DNA of 64,000 bases, from assembly GCF_032595075.1 (NCBI RefSeq), contig NZ_CP118735.1, positions 1,950,001-2,014,000 on the forward strand, given 5' to 3'. The stretch is from Streptococcus sp. 29887. GTDB lineage: Bacteria; Bacillota; Bacilli; Lactobacillales; Streptococcaceae. Position numbers and translations under genes: made by a program. Positions 29,341 to 38,689 of this stretch are shown in pieces (within the stretch, counting starts at the first letter, position 1; every line of letters starts with the position of its first letter). The notes under the pieces were generated by a model, which was given only the letters and a program-made list of their open reading frames with translations, was not told the origin of the DNA and did not search any database.

Positions 29341-29550
29341 TTAGTTTTCAAATTTCTTGTGGTTTTTGTCGTAAAAGTCAATCAACCCCAAGGCAGTCGC
29401 AAATGAAATGTTGTCAATTTTAGCGCGTCCTTGTGCAAGAGCGATAACTGACATCTCACGAGCATTTGTTTCCTTGCTGATACGGTAGCCAGTGATTTTC
29501 TTTTCGCGTACCCAGCCGACAACAGCGGCAACTTTTTCGTAACTAGTCAT
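29341..29550 (-). CDS. Small helix-turn-helix-like protein of unknown role
   Basis: This 69-residue protein has a segment GYRISKETNAREMSVIALAQG that looks like an XRE-type helix-turn-helix, followed by SFATALGLIDFYDKNHKK. It has a Shine-Dalgarno GGAAAGGGG and its own terminator, so it is likely a real gene. DNA binding is inferred from the pattern only; no target can be named. It lies downstream of an SPFH gene, 84 bp away. Confidence 0.75.
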   Translation of the reverse strand: MTSYEKVAAVVGWVREKKITGYRISKETNAREMSVIALAQGRAKIDNISFATALGLIDFYDKNHKKFEN

Positions 29551-29633
29551 TAGGAACCCCTTTCCAATTTATTCGTGCAATTAAGTATAATACAAATTGC
29601 TTTGAATTGTCAAGTAAAATGTTCGGATTTTAC

Positions 29634-30539
29634 TCAATTTTTAACCTGGAGAGCAGACAATATTTGTGTACGTACATCCTCCACTCCGCCAGCATTAGCT
29701 GGTAAAAAGATTGTTTGATTACCTCCTTGTGCAAAATTGTTTAATGTATCCAAGTATTGGTTGGTCAATAAGATAGACATAATCTGCTCTTCCGTCATGC
29801 TGATGTTAGACTCTTTCAATTCACGAATAGAGTCTGCTAGTCCGTCTACAATTGCCTTCCTTTGTTGGGCAATCCCCACACCATGTAGGCGGTCTTTTTC
29901 AGCTTCTGCTTCAGCAGCAGTGACTATTTTAATCTTATCGGCTTCTGCCAATTCTTGGGCCGCAACCCGTTTCCGCTGAGCTGCGTTGATTTCATTCATT
30001 GATTGCTTGACCTCGGCATCTGGCTCAACCTTAGTAATCAAGGTTTTAACAATGACATAACCGTAGGTCGACATCTCTTCCGCCACCTGCTTTTGTACTT
30101 CAAGGGCGATTTCATCTTTCTTCTCGAAGAGTTCATCCAAGGTCAATTTCGGAACGGATGACCGCAAGGCATCTTCAATATAGGATTTAATCTGTGCCTC
30201 TGGATGCATGAGTTTGTAGTAGGCATCTGTGACATTATTTTCATTGACACGATACTGCGTAGCCACATTCATAGTCACGAAGACATTGTCCTGGGTCTTA
30301 GTTTCTACCACAATCTCACTCTGTAGCATCCGTAATTGGATACGGGCCGCAATCACATCTACACCAAAGGGGATTTTAAAGTTAATACCAGAGGTAGAAG
30401 TCTTTTGGTACTTCCCAAACCGCTCTACAATGGCAACTGTCTGCTGTTTGACCACATATAGCCCCGACACAACCAAAACCAAGGTAAGCAATACAACAAA
30501 TAAGAAACTAATGATAAAAATAATTGAACCAAGAGCCAT
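29634..30539 (-). CDS. SPFH/Band 7 membrane protein (paraslipin/QmcA type)
   Basis: SPFH proteins assemble into large oligomers in membrane microdomains and often bind proteases. The 301-residue protein has an N-terminal transmembrane helix (IIFIISFLFVVLLTLVLVVSGLYVV), the Band 7 domain with VERFGKYQKT, and a helical region AAQRKRVAAQELAEADKIKIVTAAEAEAEKD that will be coiled. The second ATG at 30539 is better spaced from AGGAGG than the ATG at 30542. It sits 10 bp after ilvA and may be cotranscribed with it. Confidence 0.92.
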   Translation of the reverse strand: MALGSIIFIISFLFVVLLTLVLVVSGLYVVKQQTVAIVERFGKYQKTSTSGINFKIPFGVDVIAARIQLRMLQSEIVVETKTQDNVFVTMNVATQYRVNENNVTDAYYKLMHPEAQIKSYIEDALRSSVPKLTLDELFEKKDEIALEVQKQVAEEMSTYGYVIVKTLITKVEPDAEVKQSMNEINAAQRKRVAAQELAEADKIKIVTAAEAEAEKDRLHGVGIAQQRKAIVDGLADSIRELKESNISMTEEQIMSILLTNQYLDTLNNFAQGGNQTIFLPANAGGVEDVRTQILSALQVKN

Positions 30540-30548
30540 CATTTCCTC

Positions 30549-31799
30549 CTAAACAAGCATCTTATAGAGAGAATCATTCTCATGAAGATTGATATACTGA
30601 GGATCGAAATCTTCTAGGCGAGAAAGGAATTGGACGTAGTCTTCCTTATTGCCCAGGGCGATCCCGATCAAGACTGGACCTGTACCTTTATTGGCACGTT
30701 TGATGTACTCAAAGCGAGTAATATCATCATTTGGACCTAAAATATCATTTACAAATTCACGCAAGGCACCCGGTCGTTGCGGGAAATTCACTACAAAGTA
30801 ATGCTTAATCCCTTCATAAATAAGAGCACGCTCTTCCATCTCCGGCATCCGGTTAATGTCATTATTGCCACCTGAAATAATACAGCAGATAGTCTGCCCC
30901 TTAATCTTATCTTTGATGACTTCTAAAGCTGCCACAGTCGCTGCACCTGCTGGCTCAGCCACAATCCCGAGTTTTGAATAGAGGTCCAAAATGGTACCTG
31001 AAATCCAACCCTCATCAACACCAACCAACTTATCTACATGCTTGCGAGCCACTTCATAAGTTCTAGCACCAACCTTTTGAACGGCAATCCCATCCGCAAA
31101 CTTATCAATGCTCGCCAATTTGATAGGACGTCCCTTATCAAAGGCTGCCTTCATGGAACGGGCACCGTTAGCTTCAACGCCGATAATCTTGATTTCTGGC
31201 GCGTGTTCTTTGAGGTAGGCAGACACACCTGCAATCAAACCGCCTCCCCCCACTGGCACGAGGATCTGATCAAAACTAATGGTTTGTTCCTGGGCTTCTT
31301 CTATTATTTCATAGGCAACCGTTCCTTGACCCGCCTGAACATGGTCATCGTCAAAGGGATCGATAAAGGTCTTGCCACTCTCCGTAGTATAATCCTGTGC
31401 TGCCTGAGCAGATTCATCAAAAGTATCGCCCACTAAACGAATATCTACATAGTCACCGCCAAAGAAACGAACCTGTCCAATCTTTTGCTGTGGTGTTGTA
31501 ATAGGCATAAAGATGGTTGCTGGTATCTGCATTTCTTGACAAGTATAGGCAACACCTTGGGCATGGTTGCCGGCAGAAGCACAGACCACACCTAGCGCCT
31601 TTTTTTCATCTGATAATTGAGAAATGGCATAGTAGGCTCCTCGTATTTTAAATGAACGAACGCGTTGCTCATTCTCACGCTTGATATAGATGGTGGCTCC
31701 GTACTTTTCTGATAAGTAGCGACTGTAATCTAATGGCGTTCGAACGACAACTCTTTTTAAGACTTCGTAGGCCTGCTCTACATTTTTTGCTGTAATCAT
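30549..31799 (-). CDS. ilvA: Threonine ammonia-lyase (threonine dehydratase) IlvA
   Basis: IlvA turns threonine into 2-oxobutanoate, the entry step of isoleucine synthesis. The 416-residue PLP enzyme has the lysine motif RSFKIRGAYYA (near 48), the glycine-rich PVGGGGLIAGVSAYL, and a C-terminal ACT-like regulatory domain starting near YFVVNFPQRPGALREF. With one ACT-like domain it is the shorter Gram-positive type. It works with the ilvB, ilvN, ilvC and ilvD genes elsewhere in this window but is separated from them by repeats and a terminator. Confidence 0.96.
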   Translation of the reverse strand: MITAKNVEQAYEVLKRVVVRTPLDYSRYLSEKYGATIYIKRENEQRVRSFKIRGAYYAISQLSDEKKALGVVCASAGNHAQGVAYTCQEMQIPATIFMPITTPQQKIGQVRFFGGDYVDIRLVGDTFDESAQAAQDYTTESGKTFIDPFDDDHVQAGQGTVAYEIIEEAQEQTISFDQILVPVGGGGLIAGVSAYLKEHAPEIKIIGVEANGARSMKAAFDKGRPIKLASIDKFADGIAVQKVGARTYEVARKHVDKLVGVDEGWISGTILDLYSKLGIVAEPAGAATVAALEVIKDKIKGQTICCIISGGNNDINRMPEMEERALIYEGIKHYFVVNFPQRPGALREFVNDILGPNDDITRFEYIKRANKGTGPVLIGIALGNKEDYVQFLSRLEDFDPQYINLHENDSLYKMLV

Positions 31800-31950
31800 A
31801 TTTGCACTAATTTCTTTCTATACCTATATTGTATCAATATTTTTTTAAAAACACTAACATTTATGCGCATATTTAAAATATTATTGCGCAATCATTTGAC
31901 ATATGATTGTTTGAGAACCCATTTTCTTTAAATTAAGAAGCAAAATGGGT

Positions 31951-31980
31951 AAAAGAGCTGGTTACATCCCAGCTCTTTTA
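31951..31980 (-). terminator. Intrinsic terminator downstream of ilvC
   Basis: An 11-bp stem AAAAGAGCTGG / CCAGCTCTTTT lies between ilvC and ilvA. It is some 560 bp past the ilvC stop, so the hairpin array in between would be in the ilvC 3' untranslated region. Confidence 0.8.
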
Positions 31981-32079
31981 TTCCTGTATGCTTAGTCCCC
32001 TACACTGCTAACAATCATGTTAGAAAATGCCTAAAAGTATTCAAAAGACCTGAATTCCTTGCCTATCACAGGCCTGTCT

Positions 32080-32541
32080 CACTCTCTTGTTGTCAGGCGA
32101 GGGTTCCAACAGTTTGGGGAACTGTTGGAAGCGGGAAATAAAGCTTGCGACAGCAAGTGTCAACTAGTCCAACCCCGGACTTTCCTCGCTCTCTTGTTTC
32201 TAGGCAAGGGCTAAAACAGTCAAATGGACTGCCTTGCTTTCGTATTTCTAGGCAAGGGCTCTGACAGTTTGGGGAACTGTCAGAGGTTGGAGATGAAACT
32301 TGCGATAGCAAGTGTCTCCTAGCCTATCCGTAGGCTGCCTCGCTCTCTTGTTGTCAAGCGAGGGCGTATGGTCGCTTTCACATTGCTAGGCGACCAGCTG
32401 AAAGAGTCTAGCCCCAGACTCTTTCACTCCCCCGGACTTCCTCGCTTTCTCGTTTTTAGGCGAGGGCTAAAACAGTCCACTTCAACTGCCTTGCTTTCGT
32501 ATTTCTGGGCAAGGGCTAGAATAGCCTATCCGTAGGCTATT
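32080..32541. repeat. Dense array of modular hairpins downstream of ilvC
   Basis: About 460 bp without a gene are filled by short hairpins. Five 26-nt modules start at 32184, 32232, 32338, 32440 and 32489. They have a six-base stem, CCTCGC/GCGAGG or CCTTGC/GCAAGG, around a similar 14-nt loop (TTTCGTATTTCTAG type). Two perfect 11-bp hairpins with TGGGG loops lie at 32104-32130 and 32259-32285, and another with an AGCCCC loop at 32399-32426. CTTGCGACAGCAAG and CTTGCGATAGCAAG, and GCCTATCCGTAGGC (twice), add smaller hairpins. Confidence 0.9.
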
Positions 32542-33753
<1,212 letters not shown>

Positions 33754-34230
33754 TTAGTCGCGGCTAAAGCCAGTTGCTCCCGTCCTAGCGATATTCTTAA
33801 TGCCATAGGGCTGAATGACGCGCAAGAGAGCATCAATCTTATCTCCATCGCCTGTCATCTGAATAGTAATGGAATGGGGGGCCACATCGACTACGCTAGC
33901 CCGGAAAGGTTGGATAATGGCTAAAATTTCTGCTCGTTTAGCTGGTGGAGCAACAATCTTAACTAGAATTACTTCCCGTTCCAAGTGTGGAATATCCGTC
34001 AAATCGCGGACACGAACCACATCAATCAAGCGATTGAGTTGCTTGATGATTTGCTCCACTTCATCCATGGTTGCCACATCAACAATAACAGTAACACGTG
34101 AGATACCGTCCACTTCTGTCGGACCGACGGATATGGACTCAATATTGATTTGCCGGCGAGATAGAACACCTGTAAAGCGGTTGAGGACACCTGATGAATT
34201 TCGTAATTTTGCTGTTAACATTCTACGCAT
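33754..34230 (-). CDS. ilvN: Acetolactate synthase regulatory subunit IlvN
   Basis: IlvN gives valine feedback control to the acetolactate synthase IlvB. The 158-residue protein has an ACT domain with NSSGVLNRFTGVLSRRQINIESISVG at residues 12-37 (the first part is the ligand-binding loop), ISRVTVIVD, and a C-terminal domain with VAPHSITIQMTGDGDKIDALL. It overlaps ilvB by 8 bp. Confidence 0.96.
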   Translation of the reverse strand: MRRMLTAKLRNSSGVLNRFTGVLSRRQINIESISVGPTEVDGISRVTVIVDVATMDEVEQIIKQLNRLIDVVRVRDLTDIPHLEREVILVKIVAPPAKRAEILAIIQPFRASVVDVAPHSITIQMTGDGDKIDALLRVIQPYGIKNIARTGATGFSRD

Positions 34231-35926
34231 TGAACTTCACCCCCAACATCTCTGCATTGCTCTTACCAGCTGGCACCATTGGTTGAACGTGTTCTGCTTT
34301 GGAAATATGCACTTCAATCAACATAGGCTTGTCTTCCAAAATAACTTTCATATCTTCAGCCAGGGTCGCTGGATTGTTAAAACTGTAGTGAGCAATTCCG
34401 TAGGCTTCAGCAAGAAGCTGGAAATTTGGCTCCGCATCAAAGACAGACTGGCTACGGCGTTTGTCATAGAAGGACTCCTGCCACTGACGGACCATGCCGA
34501 GCGAGTGGTTGTTAATTAGAACCACCTTAATCGGTACACCATAGCCATTGAGAATAGCTAGTTCCTGGTTGGTCATCTGGAAACCACCGTCCCCAACAAA
34601 GCAGACAACTTCCCTGTCTGGATTGGCTAACTTGGCACCAATGGCTGCTGGAATACCAAAGCCCATGGTTCCCATGCCGCCTGATGTCACCAACTGGCGA
34701 GCATGCTTATATGGATAGAACTGGGCTGTCCACATCTGATGTTGCCCTACGTCAGTAACCACAATAGCATCCCCATTGGTCAACTGACCAATCAGTTCAA
34801 TAGCCTGCTGCGGTTTGATGACAGTTTCATCTTCCTCATACCAGAACGGTGCGCGACGTTTGTTTTCTAAGACCTGAGCAGTCCAGTCAGTATAGTCCGT
34901 TTCGACTGGATCCAGCTTGAGCAGGGCTTGAAGCGTTTCCTTAGCATCTCCCACTACTGGAATAGCTGTTTTCTTAACCTTACCGATTTCAGCTGGGTCG
35001 ATATCAATATGGGCAACGGTTGCGTTCGGTGCATAGGTGAGAGGATTACCTGTCAATCGGTCATCAAAACGGGCACCGATGTTGATAATGTAATCTGCAT
35101 CATTCATGGCCATATTGGCTGCGTAGGAACCGTGCATGCCACCCATACCGAGTGCCAACTCATGCTCAATAGGCATGGCACCTAGACCTAGCAAGGTAGA
35201 CACAACAGGGACCCGATAACGCTCTGCAAAGGCAATCAGCTCTTGATTAGCATCCGCATAGTTGACCCCGCCACCAGCAAGGATAACCGGTTGCTTAGCC
35301 TGACTAAGCTGTTTCAATACTTTCTTGACCTGCAAACCATTTGGCTCAACTGTCGGTTGATAACTTGGGAGTTGAACAGTTGGATCGTGATAAAAATCAA
35401 CTATTCTCTCTTGAATATCTTTTGGAACGTCAATGACAACCGGACCTGGACGACCAGTTGTTGCGATATGAAGCGCCTCTGTAATGACACGAGGAATATC
35501 TGCCGTATCACGAATTTGATAATTGTATTTGGTAATGGGCATGGTCATGCCCAAGACATCGGCCTCTTGAAAGGCATCTTTACCAATCCCCCGTGTAGCT
35601 ACTTGACCTGTAAAGACCAACAAGGGTACGCTATCACCCATAGCATCCGCAATACCTGTAATGGCATTTGTTGCTCCAGGACCAGAGGTCACAATGGCTA
35701 CACCCACCTTTCCTGATGATTTGGCATAACCTTCTGCCTCGTGAACTGCCCCTTGTTCATGTCGCGCCAAAATATGCTGGATACCCTCATACTGATAAAT
35801 AGCATCGTATAACGGCAAAACTGCGCCACCTGGATAACCAAAAATTAGGTCAACCCCCAGTTGATGCAAGGTGTCTAAAATTAGATAAGACCCTGAACGT
35901 GGTTGGTCTAATTGGAATTCTTGCAC
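34223..35926 (-). CDS. ilvB: Acetolactate synthase catalytic subunit IlvB
   Basis: IlvB is a thiamine-diphosphate enzyme that condenses pyruvate with pyruvate or 2-oxobutanoate. The GTG at 35926 (VQEFQLDQPRSG) lies 7 bp after a strong GAGGAGG site and is preferred to the ATG at 35947, which lies upstream of that site. This gives 567 residues with GYPGGAVLPLYDAIYQYEG, the catalytic glutamate in LARHEQGAVHEAEG, and the ThDP motif GDGGFQMTNQELA (near 450). A CodY box and promoter are directly upstream. Confidence 0.95.
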   Translation of the reverse strand: MQEFQLDQPRSGSYLILDTLHQLGVDLIFGYPGGAVLPLYDAIYQYEGIQHILARHEQGAVHEAEGYAKSSGKVGVAIVTSGPGATNAITGIADAMGDSVPLLVFTGQVATRGIGKDAFQEADVLGMTMPITKYNYQIRDTADIPRVITEALHIATTGRPGPVVIDVPKDIQERIVDFYHDPTVQLPSYQPTVEPNGLQVKKVLKQLSQAKQPVILAGGGVNYADANQELIAFAERYRVPVVSTLLGLGAMPIEHELALGMGGMHGSYAANMAMNDADYIINIGARFDDRLTGNPLTYAPNATVAHIDIDPAEIGKVKKTAIPVVGDAKETLQALLKLDPVETDYTDWTAQVLENKRRAPFWYEEDETVIKPQQAIELIGQLTNGDAIVVTDVGQHQMWTAQFYPYKHARQLVTSGGMGTMGFGIPAAIGAKLANPDREVVCFVGDGGFQMTNQELAILNGYGVPIKVVLINNHSLGMVRQWQESFYDKRRSQSVFDAEPNFQLLAEAYGIAHYSFNNPATLAEDMKVILEDKPMLIEVHISKAEHVQPMVPAGKSNAEMLGVKFNA

Positions 35927-35961
35927 GAATATTCCTCCTCTCTGCAAATGTGTTATCTACT

Positions 35962-35989
35962 ATAATATCACAAGGAATTGGAATGTCAA
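35962..35989 (-). promoter_or_regulatory. Promoter for ilvBN(C)
   Basis: On the minus strand TTGACA (35989-35984) and TATTAT (35967-35962) are separated by 16 bp, about 36 bp before the GTG start of ilvB. Confidence 0.7.
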
Positions 35990-35991
35990 GA

Positions 35992-36006
35992 AATTTTCTG
36001 AAAATT
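35992..36006 (-). promoter_or_regulatory. Perfect CodY box upstream of ilvB
   Basis: AATTTTCTGAAAATT is palindromic around the centre and matches the CodY consensus AATTTTCWGAAAATT at all 15 positions. It lies directly upstream of the -35 box of the ilvB promoter. Confidence 0.85.
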
Positions 36007-36151
36007 CCTACATTTGTTCGGATTCTTAAAAATTCCCAAAGAAATTCTTAAAGCAAACTTAAGCTAATCGCAAACCCCCTCTAGTTTTAGCTTGCTTTTA
36101 GGAAAGTCCCGTATAGTAGACTCATCAAGAAAAACAGACGAGGTTTATGAT

Positions 36152-37204
36152 ATGTATTATGTAGTGATACCGGCTTATCAGCCAGATGAAAAATTGATAC
36201 AACTCTTAGAAGTTATGAAGAATAGACTAAACTGCCAGGTCATTGTTGTAGATGATGGTAGTACAGACCAAGCAAGAAATATTCTTGAAATCGCCAAAAC
36301 CTATGCCATTGTTCTCCACCACGATGTCAATAAAGGAAAAGACCAAGCCTTACGGACTGCCTTTAGCTTTATCCAAGATTTGAGAAAGCCTGGTGTCGTT
36401 GTTACCGCTGACGCAGATGGTCAACATGCTGTGAATGACATAGATCGTGTCGCACGCGCAGCCATGAACCTACCCAGTCGCCTCATCCTTGGTGTTCGTC
36501 AATTTACCAAAGATATTCCGCTCCGTAGCCGTTTCGGAAACAAACTGACAAGAGTCTTGTTCCGACTACAAACCGGTGTCAATGTATCCGATACACAAAC
36601 AGGCTTGCGTGGTTTTCATACTGACATGATTCCATTTATGTTGGACATTGAGGGTGACCGCTACGAATATGAAATGAATATGCTGACCCAAGCAAGTCAA
36701 CGTTATAAAATTACGGAAGTGCCCATTCAAACTATTTATATCGATGATAATGCCAGTTCACACTTTCGTCCCATAAAAGATGGACTACTGATTTACAAAA
36801 ATCTCTTCAAATTTGCCTTGGCTTCCTTCGGTGGTTTCCTAGTCGACTACGGTATCTACGCCTTAGCATTGCTGGTGCTGACCGGACTACCAACTGCTGC
36901 ACGCTTGTTAGCTGCTAACACCATTGCTCGCATCTGCAGTGCTAGCTGTAATTTTGTCCTCAATAAGAAATTAGTCTTTAAAAACAAAGAAAGCGTCGCA
37001 CGAACAGGTGCTGGCTACTTTACTCTAGCTCTCATTCTCTTCCTAGCTGATACAGCTCTTCTTTATCTTTTCCATCAAATTCTTGGACTTAACCTCTACC
37101 TTGTCAAACTTGTGGTCGGAGTCTTCCTCTTCCTAGCCTCTTGGCTCATTCAAAAAAATATCATCTTTAAAGAAAGGAAATCATTTTCCCATGAAATTGC
37201 TTAA
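36152..37204 (+). CDS. Family 2 glycosyltransferase fused to a GtrA-like membrane domain
   Basis: This 350-residue protein starts at 36152 (MYYVVIPAYQPDEKL). Residues 1-230 are a GT2 (DPM1/polyprenol-phosphate sugar transferase) domain with VVDDGSTDQ, TADADGQH and DTQTGLRGF. Residues from about 230 carry four hydrophobic helices of the GtrA type, proposed to help move lipid-linked sugars across the membrane, including NFVLNKKLVFKNK. The fusion suggests making and flipping a lipid-linked sugar. It overlaps the next gene by 14 bp. The sugar is not known. Confidence 0.9.
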   Translation: MYYVVIPAYQPDEKLIQLLEVMKNRLNCQVIVVDDGSTDQARNILEIAKTYAIVLHHDVNKGKDQALRTAFSFIQDLRKPGVVVTADADGQHAVNDIDRVARAAMNLPSRLILGVRQFTKDIPLRSRFGNKLTRVLFRLQTGVNVSDTQTGLRGFHTDMIPFMLDIEGDRYEYEMNMLTQASQRYKITEVPIQTIYIDDNASSHFRPIKDGLLIYKNLFKFALASFGGFLVDYGIYALALLVLTGLPTAARLLAANTIARICSASCNFVLNKKLVFKNKESVARTGAGYFTLALILFLADTALLYLFHQILGLNLYLVKLVVGVFLFLASWLIQKNIIFKERKSFSHEIA

Positions 37205-38132
37205 AAAACCCTTTGCCTACGCCACCATATTTGGAATGCTGCTAACGAGTGGATTTTCCTACTCTATGTTGAAAACCTTTGTCCTGTCTGAAGCTATTTC
37301 CACCGTCGCGGCAAACAGCACTACTACAAGTAGTCAACCGACAGCAGAAACGACCGCTTCATCAGCCACAACTGCCTCAACAGCTACCAACGTGACGACA
37401 ACAGATACATCTTACTCTGATGATAATATCCAAGTTAACTTAGAAACCATCACTACCAACAACACAACTGTCTATGTGGCAGATGTCCAGGTCAGCTCTC
37501 CAGAATATCTAAAGACAGCTCTAGCCCAAAATACCTATGGTACGAACGTAACGGCCAAAACTTCTGAAACCGCCGCTGCAAACAACGCTATCCTAGCAGT
37601 CAACGGTGACTATTACGGCGCCAACTCAACTGGTTATGTCATTAAAAACGGCGTCCTCTACCGTGACACTGTCCGCGACAATGCAGCTTACGGCGACTTG
37701 GCAATCTACGCCGACGGCTCATTTGAAGTCATCTATGAAAATGAAATCACTGCTCAAGAATTGATTGACAAGGGTGTCGTCAACCTCTTAGCATTCGGTC
37801 CATCATTGGTAGAAAATGGTGAAATTGTCGTTGATACATCAACAGAAGTTGGTCGTGCCAAGTCATCCAATCCACGCTCTGCAATCGGTATTATTGATGA
37901 AAACCACTACATCATCGTAGTCGCAGACGGACGTACCTCTGAAAGTCAAGGACTTTCTCTCTATCAAATGGCCGAGGTTATGAAGCAGTATGGTGCCAAA
38001 ACAGCCTATAACCTTGACGGTGGGGGTTCATCTACGCTTTACTTCAACGGTCAAGTAATTAACAACCCAACAACAAACGGAAATACTATCTCAGAAAGGG
38101 CGGTGAGTGACATTGTCTACATCGGTTACTAA
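37191..38132 (+). CDS. Secreted phosphodiester glycosidase (NAGPA domain) protein
   Basis: This 313-residue protein has an N-terminal signal anchor, a long Ser/Thr-rich linker (residues about 40-90), and a phosphodiester glycosidase domain with NGDYYGAN (near 143), AFGPSLVENGEIV, NPRSAIGIID and the signature YNLDGGGSSTLYFNG (near 274). Domain relatives cleave sugar-phosphate diesters, as the lysosomal uncovering enzyme does. Databases often call these exopolysaccharide biosynthesis proteins. It probably acts outside the membrane. Its start overlaps the GT2-GtrA gene and its end overlaps the next gene. Confidence 0.9.
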   Translation: MKLLKKPFAYATIFGMLLTSGFSYSMLKTFVLSEAISTVAANSTTTSSQPTAETTASSATTASTATNVTTTDTSYSDDNIQVNLETITTNNTTVYVADVQVSSPEYLKTALAQNTYGTNVTAKTSETAAANNAILAVNGDYYGANSTGYVIKNGVLYRDTVRDNAAYGDLAIYADGSFEVIYENEITAQELIDKGVVNLLAFGPSLVENGEIVVDTSTEVGRAKSSNPRSAIGIIDENHYIIVVADGRTSESQGLSLYQMAEVMKQYGAKTAYNLDGGGSSTLYFNGQVINNPTTNGNTISERAVSDIVYIGY

Positions 38133-38529
38133 TCAAACATCAGGGCGTACTGCACGCACCTTTATCACCTACTTAGCTACAACAGCCTTCCTCTTCATCT
38201 TCAGCCGTATCTATGAAAGCCTTAGTTATGGTGAAGTATCCATCTTCATGCACTACATGTTCTGCGTGACCCTGGTTGGCGGTGGGCTACTCCTTGGCTT
38301 GCTCACTATCAAGCCAAACCTATCACGTCTGACCTTCAATCTCTGGAATTCAGGTGTGGCAACCATCACAGCAGGCTTCCTGCTCCGAGGTATTATTAAC
38401 CTGTCCGGTCGTTCGACCACCTTGGACCAACCCTATTGGTTTGTCGGTGCAGGTTTCCTAATTCTTGCCTTGATAAGCCTCCTCTTTACTGGAAACAAGA
38501 GAGCACAGAGCCGAGCAAGCGCTCAGTAA
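38107..38529 (+). CDS. Small polytopic membrane protein of unknown function
   Basis: This 140-residue protein has about four hydrophobic segments (for example TYLATTAFLFIFSRI, FCVTLVGGGLLLGLLTI and PYWFVGAGFLILALISLLFTG). The likely GTG start at 38107 lies 6 bp after AAAGGG and overlaps the upstream gene by 26 bp. No family is recognised with confidence. Its coupling to the GT2-GtrA and phosphodiester glycosidase genes suggests one membrane-linked glycan pathway. Confidence 0.82.
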   Translation: MTLSTSVTNQTSGRTARTFITYLATTAFLFIFSRIYESLSYGEVSIFMHYMFCVTLVGGGLLLGLLTIKPNLSRLTFNLWNSGVATITAGFLLRGIINLSGRSTTLDQPYWFVGAGFLILALISLLFTGNKRAQSRASAQ

Positions 38530-38547
38530 CAAGAATCAAATTAGAGC

Positions 38548-38580
38548 AGCCTTTGGACAATCCAGGGCTGTTTTAAATTG
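38548..38580 (+). terminator. Likely terminator after the glycan cassette
   Basis: CAGCC-TTTGGA-CAA-TCCAG-GGCTG is an imperfect stem followed by TTTTAAATTGTTTTT. Confidence 0.6.
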
Positions 38581-38587
38581 TTTTTGT

Positions 38588-38602
38588 AAAATTCAGAAAT
38601 TT
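38588..38602 (+). promoter_or_regulatory. CodY-like box upstream of ilvD
   Basis: AAAATTCAGAAATTT matches the CodY consensus at 12 of 15 positions. It lies 45 bp before the TATAAT (38647-38652) of ilvD. Confidence 0.6.
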
Positions 38603-38646
38603 CACATCATTTAACAAATCCTTTTTCATTTCCCTCATAACTATGG

Positions 38647-38652
38647 TATAAT
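38647..38652 (+). promoter_or_regulatory. -10 box for ilvD
   Basis: TATAAT lies 38 bp before the ATG. A -35 box is not clear; TTTTCA about 17 bp upstream is the best match. Confidence 0.55.
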
Positions 38653-38689
38653 AAGGAAACTAAACACCAGAAAGATAGGGAGAAGAGAA

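Noticed and set aside
29341-29550. Toxin-antitoxin module
   Set aside because: The small HTH-like protein has no partner gene of toxin size next to it; the neighbour is an SPFH membrane protein.
32080-32541. CRISPR array
   Set aside because: The repeated units are hairpins with differing stems and irregular spacing (48-106 bp), without constant repeats and unique spacers, and no cas genes are near.
35926-36090. T-box riboswitch before ilvB
   Set aside because: The leader is too short, with the promoter about 36 bp from the start codon, and there is no T-box consensus or antiterminator pair.
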